Assembly (NCBI RefSeq): GCF_004123675.1
Contig: NZ_CP035417.1
Coordinates: 3,277,501 to 3,341,500 of the forward strand
DNA from: Leisingera sp. NJS204
GTDB taxonomy: Bacteria > Pseudomonadota > Alphaproteobacteria > Rhodobacterales > Rhodobacteraceae
Reading direction: 5' to 3'
DNA length: 64,000 bases
Part shown: positions 17,493-25,698 of the stretch, one piece after another
Layout of the letters: the number at the start of each line of letters is the position of its first letter
Numbering within the stretch: the stretch's first letter is position 1
Made by a program: the position numbers and the translations under genes
Notes under the pieces: generated by a model
Told to the model about the DNA's origin: nothing
The model's input: the letters and a program-made list of their open reading frames with translations, nothing else
Database searches by the model: none

Positions 17493-19406
17493 ATGAATGA
17501 TGAAGATGACAAAATCAGGCGGTTGAAAGAAGCATTCGCGACCTTGCAGCGCGGCTACGAGGTAGAGCGTTGCCCGACCGTGACTGTCCGCCGAGATCGG
17601 CTGTATCGACTGGCGGCGATGCTCAACAAATACGAGACCCGGCTGATCGAGGCGATGTCAGATGACTTCGGACACCGCTCGCATCACGAGTCTGCGATGT
17701 TCGACATCGTACTCTCGCTCAGCGAGATCGGGGACTGCCGGCGCCATGTGCGAAAGTGGATGCGTCCGCGGCGGGTCCCCACCCGGTTTCACCTGCGCCC
17801 GGCAAAAAGCCGGATCATCCCCCAACCGCTTGGTGTGGTCGGCGTCATGACACCGTGGAACTTCCCGGTCTATCTTGGCATCGGTGGCGTCGCAGATGCC
17901 ATTGCTGCGGGTAATCGCGTGCTGCTTAAGCCGAGTGAGCTGACACCGGCCACGAGCGAGGTGCAGGCGGAAGCCATCGCCGAGTTCTTCGCTCCCGACG
18001 AGTTCAATGTTGCGATAGGCGGTGTCGAAGTCGCCCAGGCGTTCAGCGATCTGCCTTTCGATCACATCCTTTTCACCGGATCTACGGCTGTGGGCCGCAA
18101 AGTGGCCGAGGCCGCGGGACGGAACCTGACTCCGGTCACGCTGGAGCTTGGCGGCAAGTCGCCTGCCCTTGTCACGCCCTCGGCAAGGCTCGGCAAGGCA
18201 GCCCGCTCGATCGCCCATGCAAAACTGGCCAATGCTGGGCAGATCTGCATTGCGGCGGATTACGTGCTGGTCCCCGAGGCGATGCGCAAGGATTTCGTGC
18301 ATGAGTTAGGCGCCTGCATGACCAAGCTTTACCCGACCTATTCGGACAATCCGGATTATACGGCGATCGTCAGCGATACCCATTTCGAGCGCCTTGGGCA
18401 GCTGGTCGATGATGCGGTCGCGGGTGGCGCCAATGTCATCAGGCCGCATCACGATGGGCCGGCTACGACGCGGAAGTTTCCGCCCACCATCCTCACCGAT
18501 CTTCCCGAGAATTGCAGGGTAATGCAGGAAGAAATTTTTGGCCCGGTCCTGCCGGTCATCGGCTATGACGGTCTCGACGATGCCATTGCCAGGATCAATG
18601 GACGTGATCGGCCACTGGCGCTTTATGTATTCTCAGAGTCCTCGTCGGACCGCGATCGTGTATTGGCAGAAACGGTCTCGGGCGGTGTCGTCATCAATGA
18701 TTGCCTCTGGCACGTTCCAAACGACAGTTTGCCCTTCGGCGGTGTGGGCGCCAGCGGTATGGGGGCCTATCACGGCCGCGCCGGATTCGATGCAATGTCC
18801 AAGCTCAAACCCGTGATGTACCAGTCGCGCCTCAGCGCAACGTCGTTGCTATATCCGCCCTTTCGGGCACCGGACCGAGAAGTTAGGGCGTTTGCTGCGC
18901 CGGATCATTTGATCGAAAAGGCTATGCTGCACTGCAGCAATTTACTGCTGCATTGCAGCATAGCTTTTGCTATAGTGCTATTAGCAAGTGGAAAACCCGT
19001 CGAAAAGGAACCTGATATGACAAAACATACTAGCAAGACATGTTCGACCAGCCTTACCACACTGGAAGAGTCCGTAGGACGTGATGCCGCGCAGGATTCC
19101 GTGAGCCGGACCCTCGGCGCAGTGACCGCCACTGGTCGCGCTCTGTTTGACGGCGTGATTGCGTTCGACCGGGCGCTGCTCGGTTCCACCAAGGTTGCCT
19201 TTACCGACACGATGAACCACGGTCGCGAGTCGCTGCGCGCCAAGAATGTTCACTGCCTGCTTGAGCTTCAGGCGCAATTCGTCAAACATCGCTACGAGAC
19301 GGTGAACCTCCAGGCCACGGAACTTTCCGAACTGACCCGGACGCAGCTTGCGACTGCATGGGAACAGCTTCGTGATATCGGCGGGACCAAAAACAAGCCG
19401 GCCTGA
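17493..19406 (+). CDS. Coniferyl-aldehyde-dehydrogenase-like ALDH running in frame into a phasin (fused ORF)
   Basis: The first 480 or so residues are an NAD(P)-dependent aldehyde dehydrogenase of the coniferyl aldehyde dehydrogenase branch: VMTPWNFPVYL, LLKPSELTP, FTGSTAVGRKV, the catalytic Glu in VTLELGGKSP, the catalytic Cys in NAGQICIAADY, EEIFGPVLPV, and the family ending LPFGGVGASGMGAYHGR with SLLYPPF. Family members stop shortly after this. Here no in-frame stop occurs: the frame passes through the phasin promoter, where it encodes a hydrophobic run of about 30 residues, and continues as the complete phasin to 19406, giving 637 residues from ATG 17493. Whether a fusion protein is really made is unknown; the phasin also has its own operator, ribosome binding site and ATG 19017. 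The ALDH would oxidise an aldehyde intermediate to the acid for CoA activation. Confidence 0.85.
   Translation: MNDEDDKIRRLKEAFATLQRGYEVERCPTVTVRRDRLYRLAAMLNKYETRLIEAMSDDFGHRSHHESAMFDIVLSLSEIGDCRRHVRKWMRPRRVPTRFHLRPAKSRIIPQPLGVVGVMTPWNFPVYLGIGGVADAIAAGNRVLLKPSELTPATSEVQAEAIAEFFAPDEFNVAIGGVEVAQAFSDLPFDHILFTGSTAVGRKVAEAAGRNLTPVTLELGGKSPALVTPSARLGKAARSIAHAKLANAGQICIAADYVLVPEAMRKDFVHELGACMTKLYPTYSDNPDYTAIVSDTHFERLGQLVDDAVAGGANVIRPHHDGPATTRKFPPTILTDLPENCRVMQEEIFGPVLPVIGYDGLDDAIARINGRDRPLALYVFSESSSDRDRVLAETVSGGVVINDCLWHVPNDSLPFGGVGASGMGAYHGRAGFDAMSKLKPVMYQSRLSATSLLYPPFRAPDREVRAFAAPDHLIEKAMLHCSNLLLHCSIAFAIVLLASGKPVEKEPDMTKHTSKTCSTSLTTLEESVGRDAAQDSVSRTLGAVTATGRALFDGVIAFDRALLGSTKVAFTDTMNHGRESLRAKNVHCLLELQAQFVKHRYETVNLQATELSELTRTQLATAWEQLRDIGGTKNKPA
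18927..18958. promoter_or_regulatory. Tandem PhaR-type operator and promoter of the phasin gene
   Basis: Two copies of CTGC-N3-GCAG: CTGCACTGCAG at 18927-18937 and CTGCATTGCAG at 18948-18958. Centres are 21 bases apart, two turns of the helix on one face. TGC-rich palindromes of this type are the known targets of the PHB-sensing repressor PhaR in Rhodobacter and Paracoccus. A likely -10 element, TATAGT, follows near 18971, and the phasin ATG is at 19017. The block lies inside the open frame of the aldehyde dehydrogenase tail. Confidence 0.75.
19017..19406 (+). CDS. phaP: Phasin (PHA granule-associated protein)
   Basis: A 129-residue helical protein starting MTKHTSKTCSTS at ATG 19017, with AAAAGGA about eight bases upstream. 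The body has phasin-family features: amphipathic helices with TLGAVTATGRALFDGVIAFD, SLRAKNVHCLLELQAQFVKH and ELTRTQLATAWEQL. Phasins coat PHA granules, control their size and displace PhaR from DNA. The PhaR-type operator just upstream and the convergent phaC/phaZ operon support the call. The same frame also continues upstream into the aldehyde dehydrogenase. The gene ends at a strong bidirectional terminator. Confidence 0.85.
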   Translation: MTKHTSKTCSTSLTTLEESVGRDAAQDSVSRTLGAVTATGRALFDGVIAFDRALLGSTKVAFTDTMNHGRESLRAKNVHCLLELQAQFVKHRYETVNLQATELSELTRTQLATAWEQLRDIGGTKNKPA

Positions 19407-19432
19407 ACCGGCCGGTCGCACAGGAACTGAAG

Positions 19433-19462
19433 AAAGGGAGCGGCGCATCGCTCCCTTTTCTG
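19433..19462. terminator. Bidirectional terminator between phasin and the phaC operon
   Basis: Perfect 10-base stem AAAGGGAGCG / CGCTCCCTTT with a 6-base loop (19433-19458), followed by TTCTG. The A-run at the other side lets it also end the minus-strand operon, whose last gene (DUF445) stops at 19464. A second GC stem, CCGGCC-TGAACC-GGCCGG, lies just before it at about 19398-19415. Confidence 0.85.
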
Positions 19463-19463
19463 T

Positions 19464-20717
19464 TCAGCCAGCGGCTCCTGCAAGTAATCCCTCGACACCG
19501 TGAAGAAGGCCGCCGAGGCAGGCACCGAGCGCGGCACCGTTGAGCCGGATGAATTGCAGATCGCGTCCGACCTCGGCCTCGAAGCGCGAGATCAGCAGTT
19601 CGCTATCCCATTCCGCGATGGTCTGCTCGACATAACGGCCGATCACAGGGCGCAACTCCAGGACGATGCTTTCTGCCGCGCCTATGGCGGACGCCTCAAG
19701 GCGTTCTATCGCTTCAGGATCGCTGCGCATCTCGCCTGCGGTTCGCAGAAAGGCCCGCTCAAGCCGCTTCTCCAGCGTGCCATCATGCGCGGCCAAAACC
19801 GTCTTTCGTTCGATCTGCCGCAGCAGCCCCCGGATCCGTTCGCCAAAGCTGTTCGTCCCGGACAATTCGGCAAGGGCGTCGTGCAGCGCGTTTTCCAACC
19901 TGCCCGACTCCGAAAGACGGGCGACGACATCGTTTACCGCGTCCTCAAAGCCAAGACGAAGCTGCGAATTCGGCTCGGACATCTCGTCTATCACCGACAA
20001 CACCCCGTCGACAACGGTGTTAGCCGCTATCCGGTCGACCTGCGACGAAATCCACCAGCGGCTTCTATCCTGAACGATCTGGAGAGCAACCTCGCGATTC
20101 TCGTCGATCGACTCGCGCACCAGGGCCAGCGTGGCATCGAGGATCCCGCCTTTGGCGCCTGCCTTGATCAGGGTGCTTGCGACGTCGGCCAGCGCCCGTG
20201 CTGATGCGGGATCCGACACGGTGTTCCGGACCAGATCAATCACGGCATTCTCGAACGGGCGCAGCAACGGCTTCGGCGCGTCCGAGCCGAGCAGCCGCGC
20301 GACCCGGCGCGCAATCATGCGGGCACCGCCTTCATTCTCGATCCACACGAGTCCCCGTTTGACCAGATCGGCTGCCGTCATCTTTTCGACCAATCGCCGC
20401 GGTTCCAGGAAATGCTCTTCGATAAAACGGCCAACCGAAGTGGCGACCCGCGCTTGGTTCCGCGGCAAGAGCGCCGTATGGGGGATTGGCAGCCCGAGCG
20501 GCCGTCGGAACAGCGCCTCGACAGCGAACCAATCAGCGAGCCCGCCTATTATGCCTGCCTCGGACATCGCCCGGACGGTCATGACCCATCCCGCCGGTGT
20601 GCCGCCGAAAAAGGTAGCCGAGTAGGTCAAGGCAAGAACGGCGAGCGTACCGGTGGCGAACCGGCGCAGGCGGGTTAACCCGGCTCGGCGGAGGGCTTCG
20701 TCGGGTTTGGGTCGCAT
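19464..20717 (-). CDS. DUF445 family membrane protein (YjiN-like)
   Basis: A 417-residue protein from ATG 20717 (MRPKPDEALRRAGLTRLRRF). The N-terminus has a hydrophobic span with LAVLALTYSATFF, and the DUF445 hallmark follows: SEAGIIGGLADWFAVEALFRRPLG, LPIPHTALLPRNQARV and GRFIEEHFLEP (each a separate block of the same region). A long helical middle and a last hydrophobic segment (LGACLGGLLHGVEGLLAGAAG) complete it. The function of the family is unknown; it is thought to be an inner-membrane or membrane-tethered protein. Its start overlaps the end of phaZ by about 40 bases, so it is the last gene of the phaC operon. A role in PHA is not established. Confidence 0.85.
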   Translation of the reverse strand: MRPKPDEALRRAGLTRLRRFATGTLAVLALTYSATFFGGTPAGWVMTVRAMSEAGIIGGLADWFAVEALFRRPLGLPIPHTALLPRNQARVATSVGRFIEEHFLEPRRLVEKMTAADLVKRGLVWIENEGGARMIARRVARLLGSDAPKPLLRPFENAVIDLVRNTVSDPASARALADVASTLIKAGAKGGILDATLALVRESIDENREVALQIVQDRSRWWISSQVDRIAANTVVDGVLSVIDEMSEPNSQLRLGFEDAVNDVVARLSESGRLENALHDALAELSGTNSFGERIRGLLRQIERKTVLAAHDGTLEKRLERAFLRTAGEMRSDPEAIERLEASAIGAAESIVLELRPVIGRYVEQTIAEWDSELLISRFEAEVGRDLQFIRLNGAALGACLGGLLHGVEGLLAGAAG

Positions 20718-21559
20718 GAGGAATTCTCGGCTGGTTTCTGCCGGATATCGTTGAAGAAGCTCATCATCAGGGCGGCCACGTCTTCCCGCAGTGTCATCAT
20801 GAAGAGGTGTCCGCAACCGATGATTTCAAGCCTGGCGTCGCGTAGCCGGCTGGTCAGGATCCTGCCGTTGACCGGGGGCAGGATGGGATCGTCAGCCCCC
20901 ATCATCACCAGAGCCGGCGCCTCGATCCGCGGCAGCCAGTGCCAACTTGTCCAGCCACTGGCTGCCATGAGCTGATACAGATAGCCCCGTGCATTTGCAC
21001 CCGAGAGCGAATCGACATGCTGCCGTAAAAAGGGCGTGCTCTCTTGCACCAGGCCACCATAAAGTTTCGGACCGACCTTCATCATGTGTTCAGGGTCCGA
21101 ATAGCGCCGCGGGCGGGCCAGTTCGAGCAAGACGCGCGGATCGCCAGGAACGGCAACGATACCGGTTGAGGTTGCGGCCAGAACCAGCGACCGGGTGCGC
21201 GCCTTGTGGCGGTAGGCAAAGGTCTGCGCCAGACCGCCTCCCCAAGAGACGCCGAAAACATGGGCGCGCTTGATGTCCAACTCGTTAAGAAGATGTGCGC
21301 TCAAATCGGCCAGAGTCGAAAACCGGTAAGGCAGCAAAGGGGCTGGCGAACTGCCGACGCCCGGCGCATCAAAAGTGATCGTCCTGATTGACGGGAAGGC
21401 CTGCATGAAGCTGGCAGCGGCCTCGATCGGAGCGCCGATGCCGTTGAACAAGAGCAGTGTCTCGTCGGCATCAACCGGCCCGGCTTCGGCGACGCGAAGA
21501 ACCTGACTGCCAAGGCGGAGCGTGCGCAAACGGAGCGCTTTTATGCCGGAGTTATTCAC
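20675..21559 (-). CDS. phaZ: Intracellular medium-chain-length PHA depolymerase PhaZ
   Basis: A 294-residue alpha/beta hydrolase that I recognise as close to the Pseudomonas intracellular mcl-PHA depolymerase: LLLFNGIGAPIE, TFDAPGVGSSPAPLLPYRF, the nucleophile Ser105 in GVSWGGGLAQ, VPGDPRVLLELARPRRY, SGWTSWHWLP, Asp in GADDPILP (223/224) and His251 in GCGHLFM. It cuts stored polyester to 3-hydroxy acids in the cytoplasm on the granule surface. Its ATG overlaps the phaC stop (ATGA), the same phaC-phaZ order as in pseudomonads, where they also sit together. High confidence because both the family and the partner agree. Confidence 0.9.
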   Translation of the reverse strand: MNNSGIKALRLRTLRLGSQVLRVAEAGPVDADETLLLFNGIGAPIEAAASFMQAFPSIRTITFDAPGVGSSPAPLLPYRFSTLADLSAHLLNELDIKRAHVFGVSWGGGLAQTFAYRHKARTRSLVLAATSTGIVAVPGDPRVLLELARPRRYSDPEHMMKVGPKLYGGLVQESTPFLRQHVDSLSGANARGYLYQLMAASGWTSWHWLPRIEAPALVMMGADDPILPPVNGRILTSRLRDARLEIIGCGHLFMMTLREDVAALMMSFFNDIRQKPAENSSCDPNPTKPSAEPG

Positions 21560-23199
21560 GCTTCGATCCGCACATAGGTTCCGGGCGCCTCATCCAACGG
21601 CGGATATTCCTTTGAGCCGGGTTGTTTTGGCGCCTCTGTCTTCTTGCCGGAACGCTTTTCAAGCCACTTAACCCAGTATGGCCACCAGCTCCCTTCATTT
21701 TGTTTGGCACTTTCCTTGAACGTCTCCGGGGAGTCGCCCGTCGCACCGGTGTAGAAGGCCGTCTTCTTATTGCCGGGCGGGCTCACGATCGACTGGACAT
21801 GCCCGCTGTTGGTGAGCACAAAATCGGTTTTTCCGCCAAGCAATCCAGTGGTGCGATAGCACCCTTCCCAAGGCGTGATGTGGTCGGTCTCGCCGCCGAG
21901 TACAAAGGCATCGCAGGTGACCCGCGACAGGTCAATCGAGCGGCCGCCGATCTCGACCGTGCCCGGCCGCGCCAGCCCGTTCGATTCGAGAATTCCGACG
22001 AAATCGCCATGCAGGCCTGAGGTCATCCGCGTGACGTCAGTGTTCCAGTAGAGCAGGTCGAAGGCGGGCGGTGACTCGCCCATCAGATAGTTGTTGACCC
22101 AGTAGCTCCAGATCAGTTCGTTTGGCCTGAGCCACGCAAAAACCTTGGCAAGATCGCGCCCTTCCAGAACCCCCTGGGATCCCGAGGCGGCTTTGGCGAG
22201 CTCCAGCGTGTCGAGATTGGCGAAAAGACCCATCGACGTGTCGGCGATCTCGTCTGTATCGAGGATCGTAACCATCAAGGTCAAACTGCGCACACGATCG
22301 ACACTGTCGGCCGCGTAGGCGCCGAGCAGCGCCGCCGTGGTGATACCGCCCGAACAGGCCGCCGCAAGATGAACCTGCTCAGACCCGCTGATCGCGCTGA
22401 CAGTATCAACCGCCCGTTCAAGTGCCGCCACGTAACCGTCCAGGCCCCACTCAGCCTGTTTGGCGTCCGGGTTGAACCAGCTGACGATGAACACCTGGAA
22501 GCCGCTGCTGACAAGGAACTCGATAATGCTGCGCTTGGGAGCGAGATCCCAGACATAATATTTGTTGATCTGCGGCGGAACGACCAGTATCGGCGTGCCG
22601 TGAACTTTCTCGGTCTGCGCGGCGTACTGGATCAGTTCGTACTCGGGATCGCGCCGTACGACATTGCCCGGGGTCAGCGCGAGATTCTTGCCGACGGTGA
22701 ACTTGGACTTATCAACCATTGACGGCATGCCGCCGTTTTCCTGCAAATCCTCAAGCATTTGGCGGGCGCCCGTCACCAGATTCTCGCCTCCGGTCTCGAT
22801 GGTGCGCTTCAGCGCCGCCGGGTTGCCGAGCAGTGTGTTGGTCGGCGCGACCGCGTCAAGGATCGAAGAGGTTGCAGTGCTGGCGCGCCCCTCGTCCTTC
22901 GGTGAAAGGTCAAGCGCATTTATCCAACCTTCGATGCCGGCACGCATGGCCAGGTGCCCCTGCATCGCCGTGCGGTAGAACGGATTGCTCTCCCACGCCG
23001 AATCCTGAAAGCGGCGGTCGCCCTTCTCCGGCTGGACGCCGGACTTGCCGGAAAGACTCTTGCCGATTTCGCGGGCGATCTGGCTGATCGCGTCGGTCGC
23101 GGCCCCCGGATTGCTCAATGCCGCGCCGTAGAACCTGAAAAGCGAACGGGTCAGTTCGCCGTGCGGCGCACCGTCATCGTCTTTGTTCCGGATTTTCAT
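21556..23199 (-). CDS. phaC: Class II-like poly(3-hydroxyalkanoate) synthase PhaC
   Basis: A 547-residue PHA synthase that polymerises (R)-3-hydroxyacyl-CoA with release of CoA. Catalytic residues: Cys282 in LAAACSGGITTAALLG, Asp439 in GGETDHITPW and His467 in NSGHVQSIVSPPGN. The box reads A-x-C-x-G-G where pseudomonad enzymes have G-x-C-x-G-G, a conservative change. Other blocks (VVPPQINKYYVWDLAP, FIVSWFNPD, LLYWNTDVTRM) fit the class II (medium chain length) branch from memory rather than the class I PhaC usual in Rhodobacteraceae. ATG 23199 has a TAGGAGGT box. Upstream are the hydratase and ligase genes, downstream phaZ. Confidence 0.92.
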   Translation of the reverse strand: MKIRNKDDDGAPHGELTRSLFRFYGAALSNPGAATDAISQIAREIGKSLSGKSGVQPEKGDRRFQDSAWESNPFYRTAMQGHLAMRAGIEGWINALDLSPKDEGRASTATSSILDAVAPTNTLLGNPAALKRTIETGGENLVTGARQMLEDLQENGGMPSMVDKSKFTVGKNLALTPGNVVRRDPEYELIQYAAQTEKVHGTPILVVPPQINKYYVWDLAPKRSIIEFLVSSGFQVFIVSWFNPDAKQAEWGLDGYVAALERAVDTVSAISGSEQVHLAAACSGGITTAALLGAYAADSVDRVRSLTLMVTILDTDEIADTSMGLFANLDTLELAKAASGSQGVLEGRDLAKVFAWLRPNELIWSYWVNNYLMGESPPAFDLLYWNTDVTRMTSGLHGDFVGILESNGLARPGTVEIGGRSIDLSRVTCDAFVLGGETDHITPWEGCYRTTGLLGGKTDFVLTNSGHVQSIVSPPGNKKTAFYTGATGDSPETFKESAKQNEGSWWPYWVKWLEKRSGKKTEAPKQPGSKEYPPLDEAPGTYVRIEA

Positions 23200-23232
23200 G
23201 AGACCTCCTAGCTGCCGGTAAGGCAGGATCGT

Positions 23233-23700
23233 TTATACGAAGACAAGAGCGAGCGCTTCGGCGAAGACAGCAGGCGCCTCGGCGCCTTCCGCGGCGACGG
23301 TACATGAGGTGCGGACCAGCAAACGGTCGTCGCCTTTCGGTTCAACGCCGGTCAGCGTGACGCTGACCCGGACTGTGGCACCGGCCGGGACGGCGCCGGT
23401 AAAACGAACCTTGTCCAGCCCGTAATTCATCACCCCCGAGGCGTCGCCGGGAAAAACACCGATCTCCTGCAAAGCTGACGCGATCAGCGACAGGCAGAGA
23501 AACCCGTGAGCAATCGGGCCACCGAACGGGCTTTCACGCTCTGCCCGCTCGACGTCGACGTGGATCCACTGCTGGTCTTCAGTACAATTTGCAAAAGCAT
23601 TGATACGGGCCTGGTCGATCACGATCGGCGCGCTCGCGCCAAACTCGTGTCCGACGTGTCCGGCCATCGTAGCAAGTGAATATCCTTCTGGAATCGCCAT
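23233..23700 (-). CDS. MaoC-like (R)-specific enoyl-CoA hydratase
   Basis: A 155-residue hot-dog-fold hydratase from ATG 23700 with GAGGAG upstream. The hydratase 2 motif is visible: NCTEDQQWIHVDVERAERES, then PFGGPIAHGFLCLSL, with Asp and His of the catalytic pair in EDQQWIH. Such enzymes convert trans-2-enoyl-CoA to (R)-3-hydroxyacyl-CoA, the substrate of PhaC, so it would serve as a PhaJ equivalent that links beta-oxidation to polymer. It lies between the acyl-CoA ligase (12-base gap) and phaC (33-base gap). NodN-type dehydratases share the motif, so the physiological substrate is inferred from context. Confidence 0.87.
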   Translation of the reverse strand: MAIPEGYSLATMAGHVGHEFGASAPIVIDQARINAFANCTEDQQWIHVDVERAERESPFGGPIAHGFLCLSLIASALQEIGVFPGDASGVMNYGLDKVRFTGAVPAGATVRVSVTLTGVEPKGDDRLLVRTSCTVAAEGAEAPAVFAEALALVFV

Positions 23701-23711
23701 GATGCCGCTCC

Positions 23712-25346
23712 TCAATCGAGCTTCTGCAGTTCGCGCCGCAGAATCTTGCCAACCGTGGATTTCGGCAATTCGTCAACAAAGCGCACCTGACGCGGAACTT
23801 TGTAGCCCGCCAACGCATCGCGGCATTGTTCGATCACGCTGTCTTCGGTGAGATCGGCGCCGTCTTCCTTGACGATGTAGAGCCGGACCAATTCGCCGGT
23901 CTTCTCGTCCGGCACGCCGACAGCGGCACATTCGAAAACACCCGGAAAGCCTGCAACGGCCGCCTCGATCTCGTTGGGGTAAACGTTGAAGCCCGAGACG
24001 AGGATCATGTCCTTCTTGCGATCGACAATCGAAAGATACCCCTCGTCGTCGAACACGCCGATGTCACCGGTGCGGAAGAAGCCGTCAGCCGTGAACGACT
24101 CGGCGTTGGCATCGTCACGGTTCCAGTAGCCGCTCATCACCTGTGGCCCGCGGGCGCAGACCTCACCCGGCTCGCCGCGCGGCGCTTCGGTTCCGTCATC
24201 GCGCAAGAGCTTGATTTCGGTCTCTGGCAGCGGCATGCCCACCTTGCCCGAAAATCCCTGCTTGCCCATCGGGTTCAACGTCAGGATCGGCGAAGTCTCG
24301 GACAGGCCATAGCCCTCGAGGATATCGGCACCGGTGATTTTGCGCCATTTCTCCGATGTCGAGGACAACACCGGCGCACCGCCGCCGATCGCAACCCGGT
24401 AGTTCGAGAAATCCAGCTTGCCGAATTCGGGATGCTGCAACATGCCGCCGAACAGCGTGTTCACACCGGTGATGACGCTGAAGGGATGCTTCTTCATGGT
24501 TTCCATGAACTCGCCCATGTCACGCGGATTGGCGATAAGCACGTTCTTGGCGCCGACCGAGAAGTAGCTGAGCAGATTCAAGGTCAGGGCAAAGATGTGA
24601 TAAAGCGGCAGAGCCGTAATGACGGTTTCCTTGCCCGGGCGCAGCGCGTCCGCCGCGAACGCCTTGAATTGTTCGGAATTGGCGATGAGGTTCCTATGGC
24701 GCAGTACAGCACCCTTGGCGAACCCGGTGGTGCCGGCAGTGTATTGCAGATAGATCATGTCGTCGCGGCTCAATTCGACATGTGTGAAGGTGCTTTGTGC
24801 GCCTTCGGCCAGCGCATCCATGAAACGGATGGGGTTCGGAATGCCGGGATCAACCTCCGGGCTCTTGATATCCTCGCCGGTGCAATCGCCCATGTCGACG
24901 GTAATCACAGATTTGACAGACGTGTCGCCTAGAGCCTTTACCAGCGTGGCGGTCGAGCCACCGTAAATAACAATGGCCTCCACACCCGCATCGTTCAGTT
25001 GATGCGTCAATTCCGTCGCTGTGTAGAGCGGGTTGATGTTCACCTGTACACCACCGGCTCGCATTACCCCCATCATCGCAACCGGGAAGGCAAGCAGGTT
25101 TGGCGTCATCATAGCCACCCGGTCACCCTTCTTCAGGTTCAGCTTTGTCTGCAGGAAGGCAGCGAAGTCCCTGGAAAGTTTGTCGACCTCACCAAAAGTG
25201 AGCGAACTTGACAGGCTGTGGAACGCGGTTTTGTCCTTGTAGCGCTCCATCGCCGTCTCGATCATATCAACGACCGTTTCGTAGGCTTCGGTATTGATTT
25301 TAGTCGGCACATTCTCTGGATAGAATTGCTCCCAGAAACGAGGCAT
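23712..25346 (-). CDS. Long-/medium-chain acyl-CoA ligase (FadD-like, AMP-forming)
   Basis: A 544-residue adenylate-forming enzyme that activates a carboxylic acid to its CoA thioester at the cost of ATP to AMP. Start ATG 25346 (MPRFWEQFYPENVP). Motifs: P-loop YTAGTTGFAKGAV, with Ala in place of the usual Pro; YGLSETSP; the hinge FRTGDIGVFDDEGYLSIVDR; and the C-terminal catalytic Lys in PKSTVGKILRREL. It is the first gene of the operon ligase-MaoC-phaC-phaZ-DUF445, divergent from the DUF3604 operon, with two G-tract sites between. It probably supplies acyl-CoA from the imported substrate. Confidence 0.9.
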   Translation of the reverse strand: MPRFWEQFYPENVPTKINTEAYETVVDMIETAMERYKDKTAFHSLSSSLTFGEVDKLSRDFAAFLQTKLNLKKGDRVAMMTPNLLAFPVAMMGVMRAGGVQVNINPLYTATELTHQLNDAGVEAIVIYGGSTATLVKALGDTSVKSVITVDMGDCTGEDIKSPEVDPGIPNPIRFMDALAEGAQSTFTHVELSRDDMIYLQYTAGTTGFAKGAVLRHRNLIANSEQFKAFAADALRPGKETVITALPLYHIFALTLNLLSYFSVGAKNVLIANPRDMGEFMETMKKHPFSVITGVNTLFGGMLQHPEFGKLDFSNYRVAIGGGAPVLSSTSEKWRKITGADILEGYGLSETSPILTLNPMGKQGFSGKVGMPLPETEIKLLRDDGTEAPRGEPGEVCARGPQVMSGYWNRDDANAESFTADGFFRTGDIGVFDDEGYLSIVDRKKDMILVSGFNVYPNEIEAAVAGFPGVFECAAVGVPDEKTGELVRLYIVKEDGADLTEDSVIEQCRDALAGYKVPRQVRFVDELPKSTVGKILRRELQKLD

Positions 25347-25452
25347 AGCGATCTCCCTATTTTGGTCTCCTGTGCATCGGGCGGATGCCCAAGCGACTTT
25401 AGAGGCTACGGTTTTTCTACAAGGCCAAGCTATGCGACGGATCAGTAGAGCA

Positions 25453-25554
25453 GGCACCCCACATATGGGGGGGTAGCCGGCCAGCTGCGGCGGCGCGTCT
25501 GGAAACGAGCAAGCAATCACTGCTGTTGCGGATGCCACCCTTACGGGGGGTGTG
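25453..25554. promoter_or_regulatory. Poly-C/poly-G sites in the ligase / DUF3604 divergent promoter (sites D1, D2)
   Basis: D1 is CACCCCACATATGGGGGGG at 25455-25473, about 110 bases upstream of the ligase ATG. D2 is CCACCCTTACGGGGGGTG at 25535-25552, about 147 bases upstream of the DUF3604 ATG. Each therefore faces one of the two divergent operons. The pattern matches sites A-C. Confidence 0.6.
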
Positions 25555-25698
25555 CAGGCCGCTCGGCCCTGAAAGGATCACACGGATCGTCGAACGGTAT
25601 GCGCAGCAAAGTGTACGGGCGGCTTCGTAAACAATGGCTGCTAGCGCCAGCAGTAACCAATTGATAAAACGACCCGGTGGACCGGGAAGGAGGAAACC

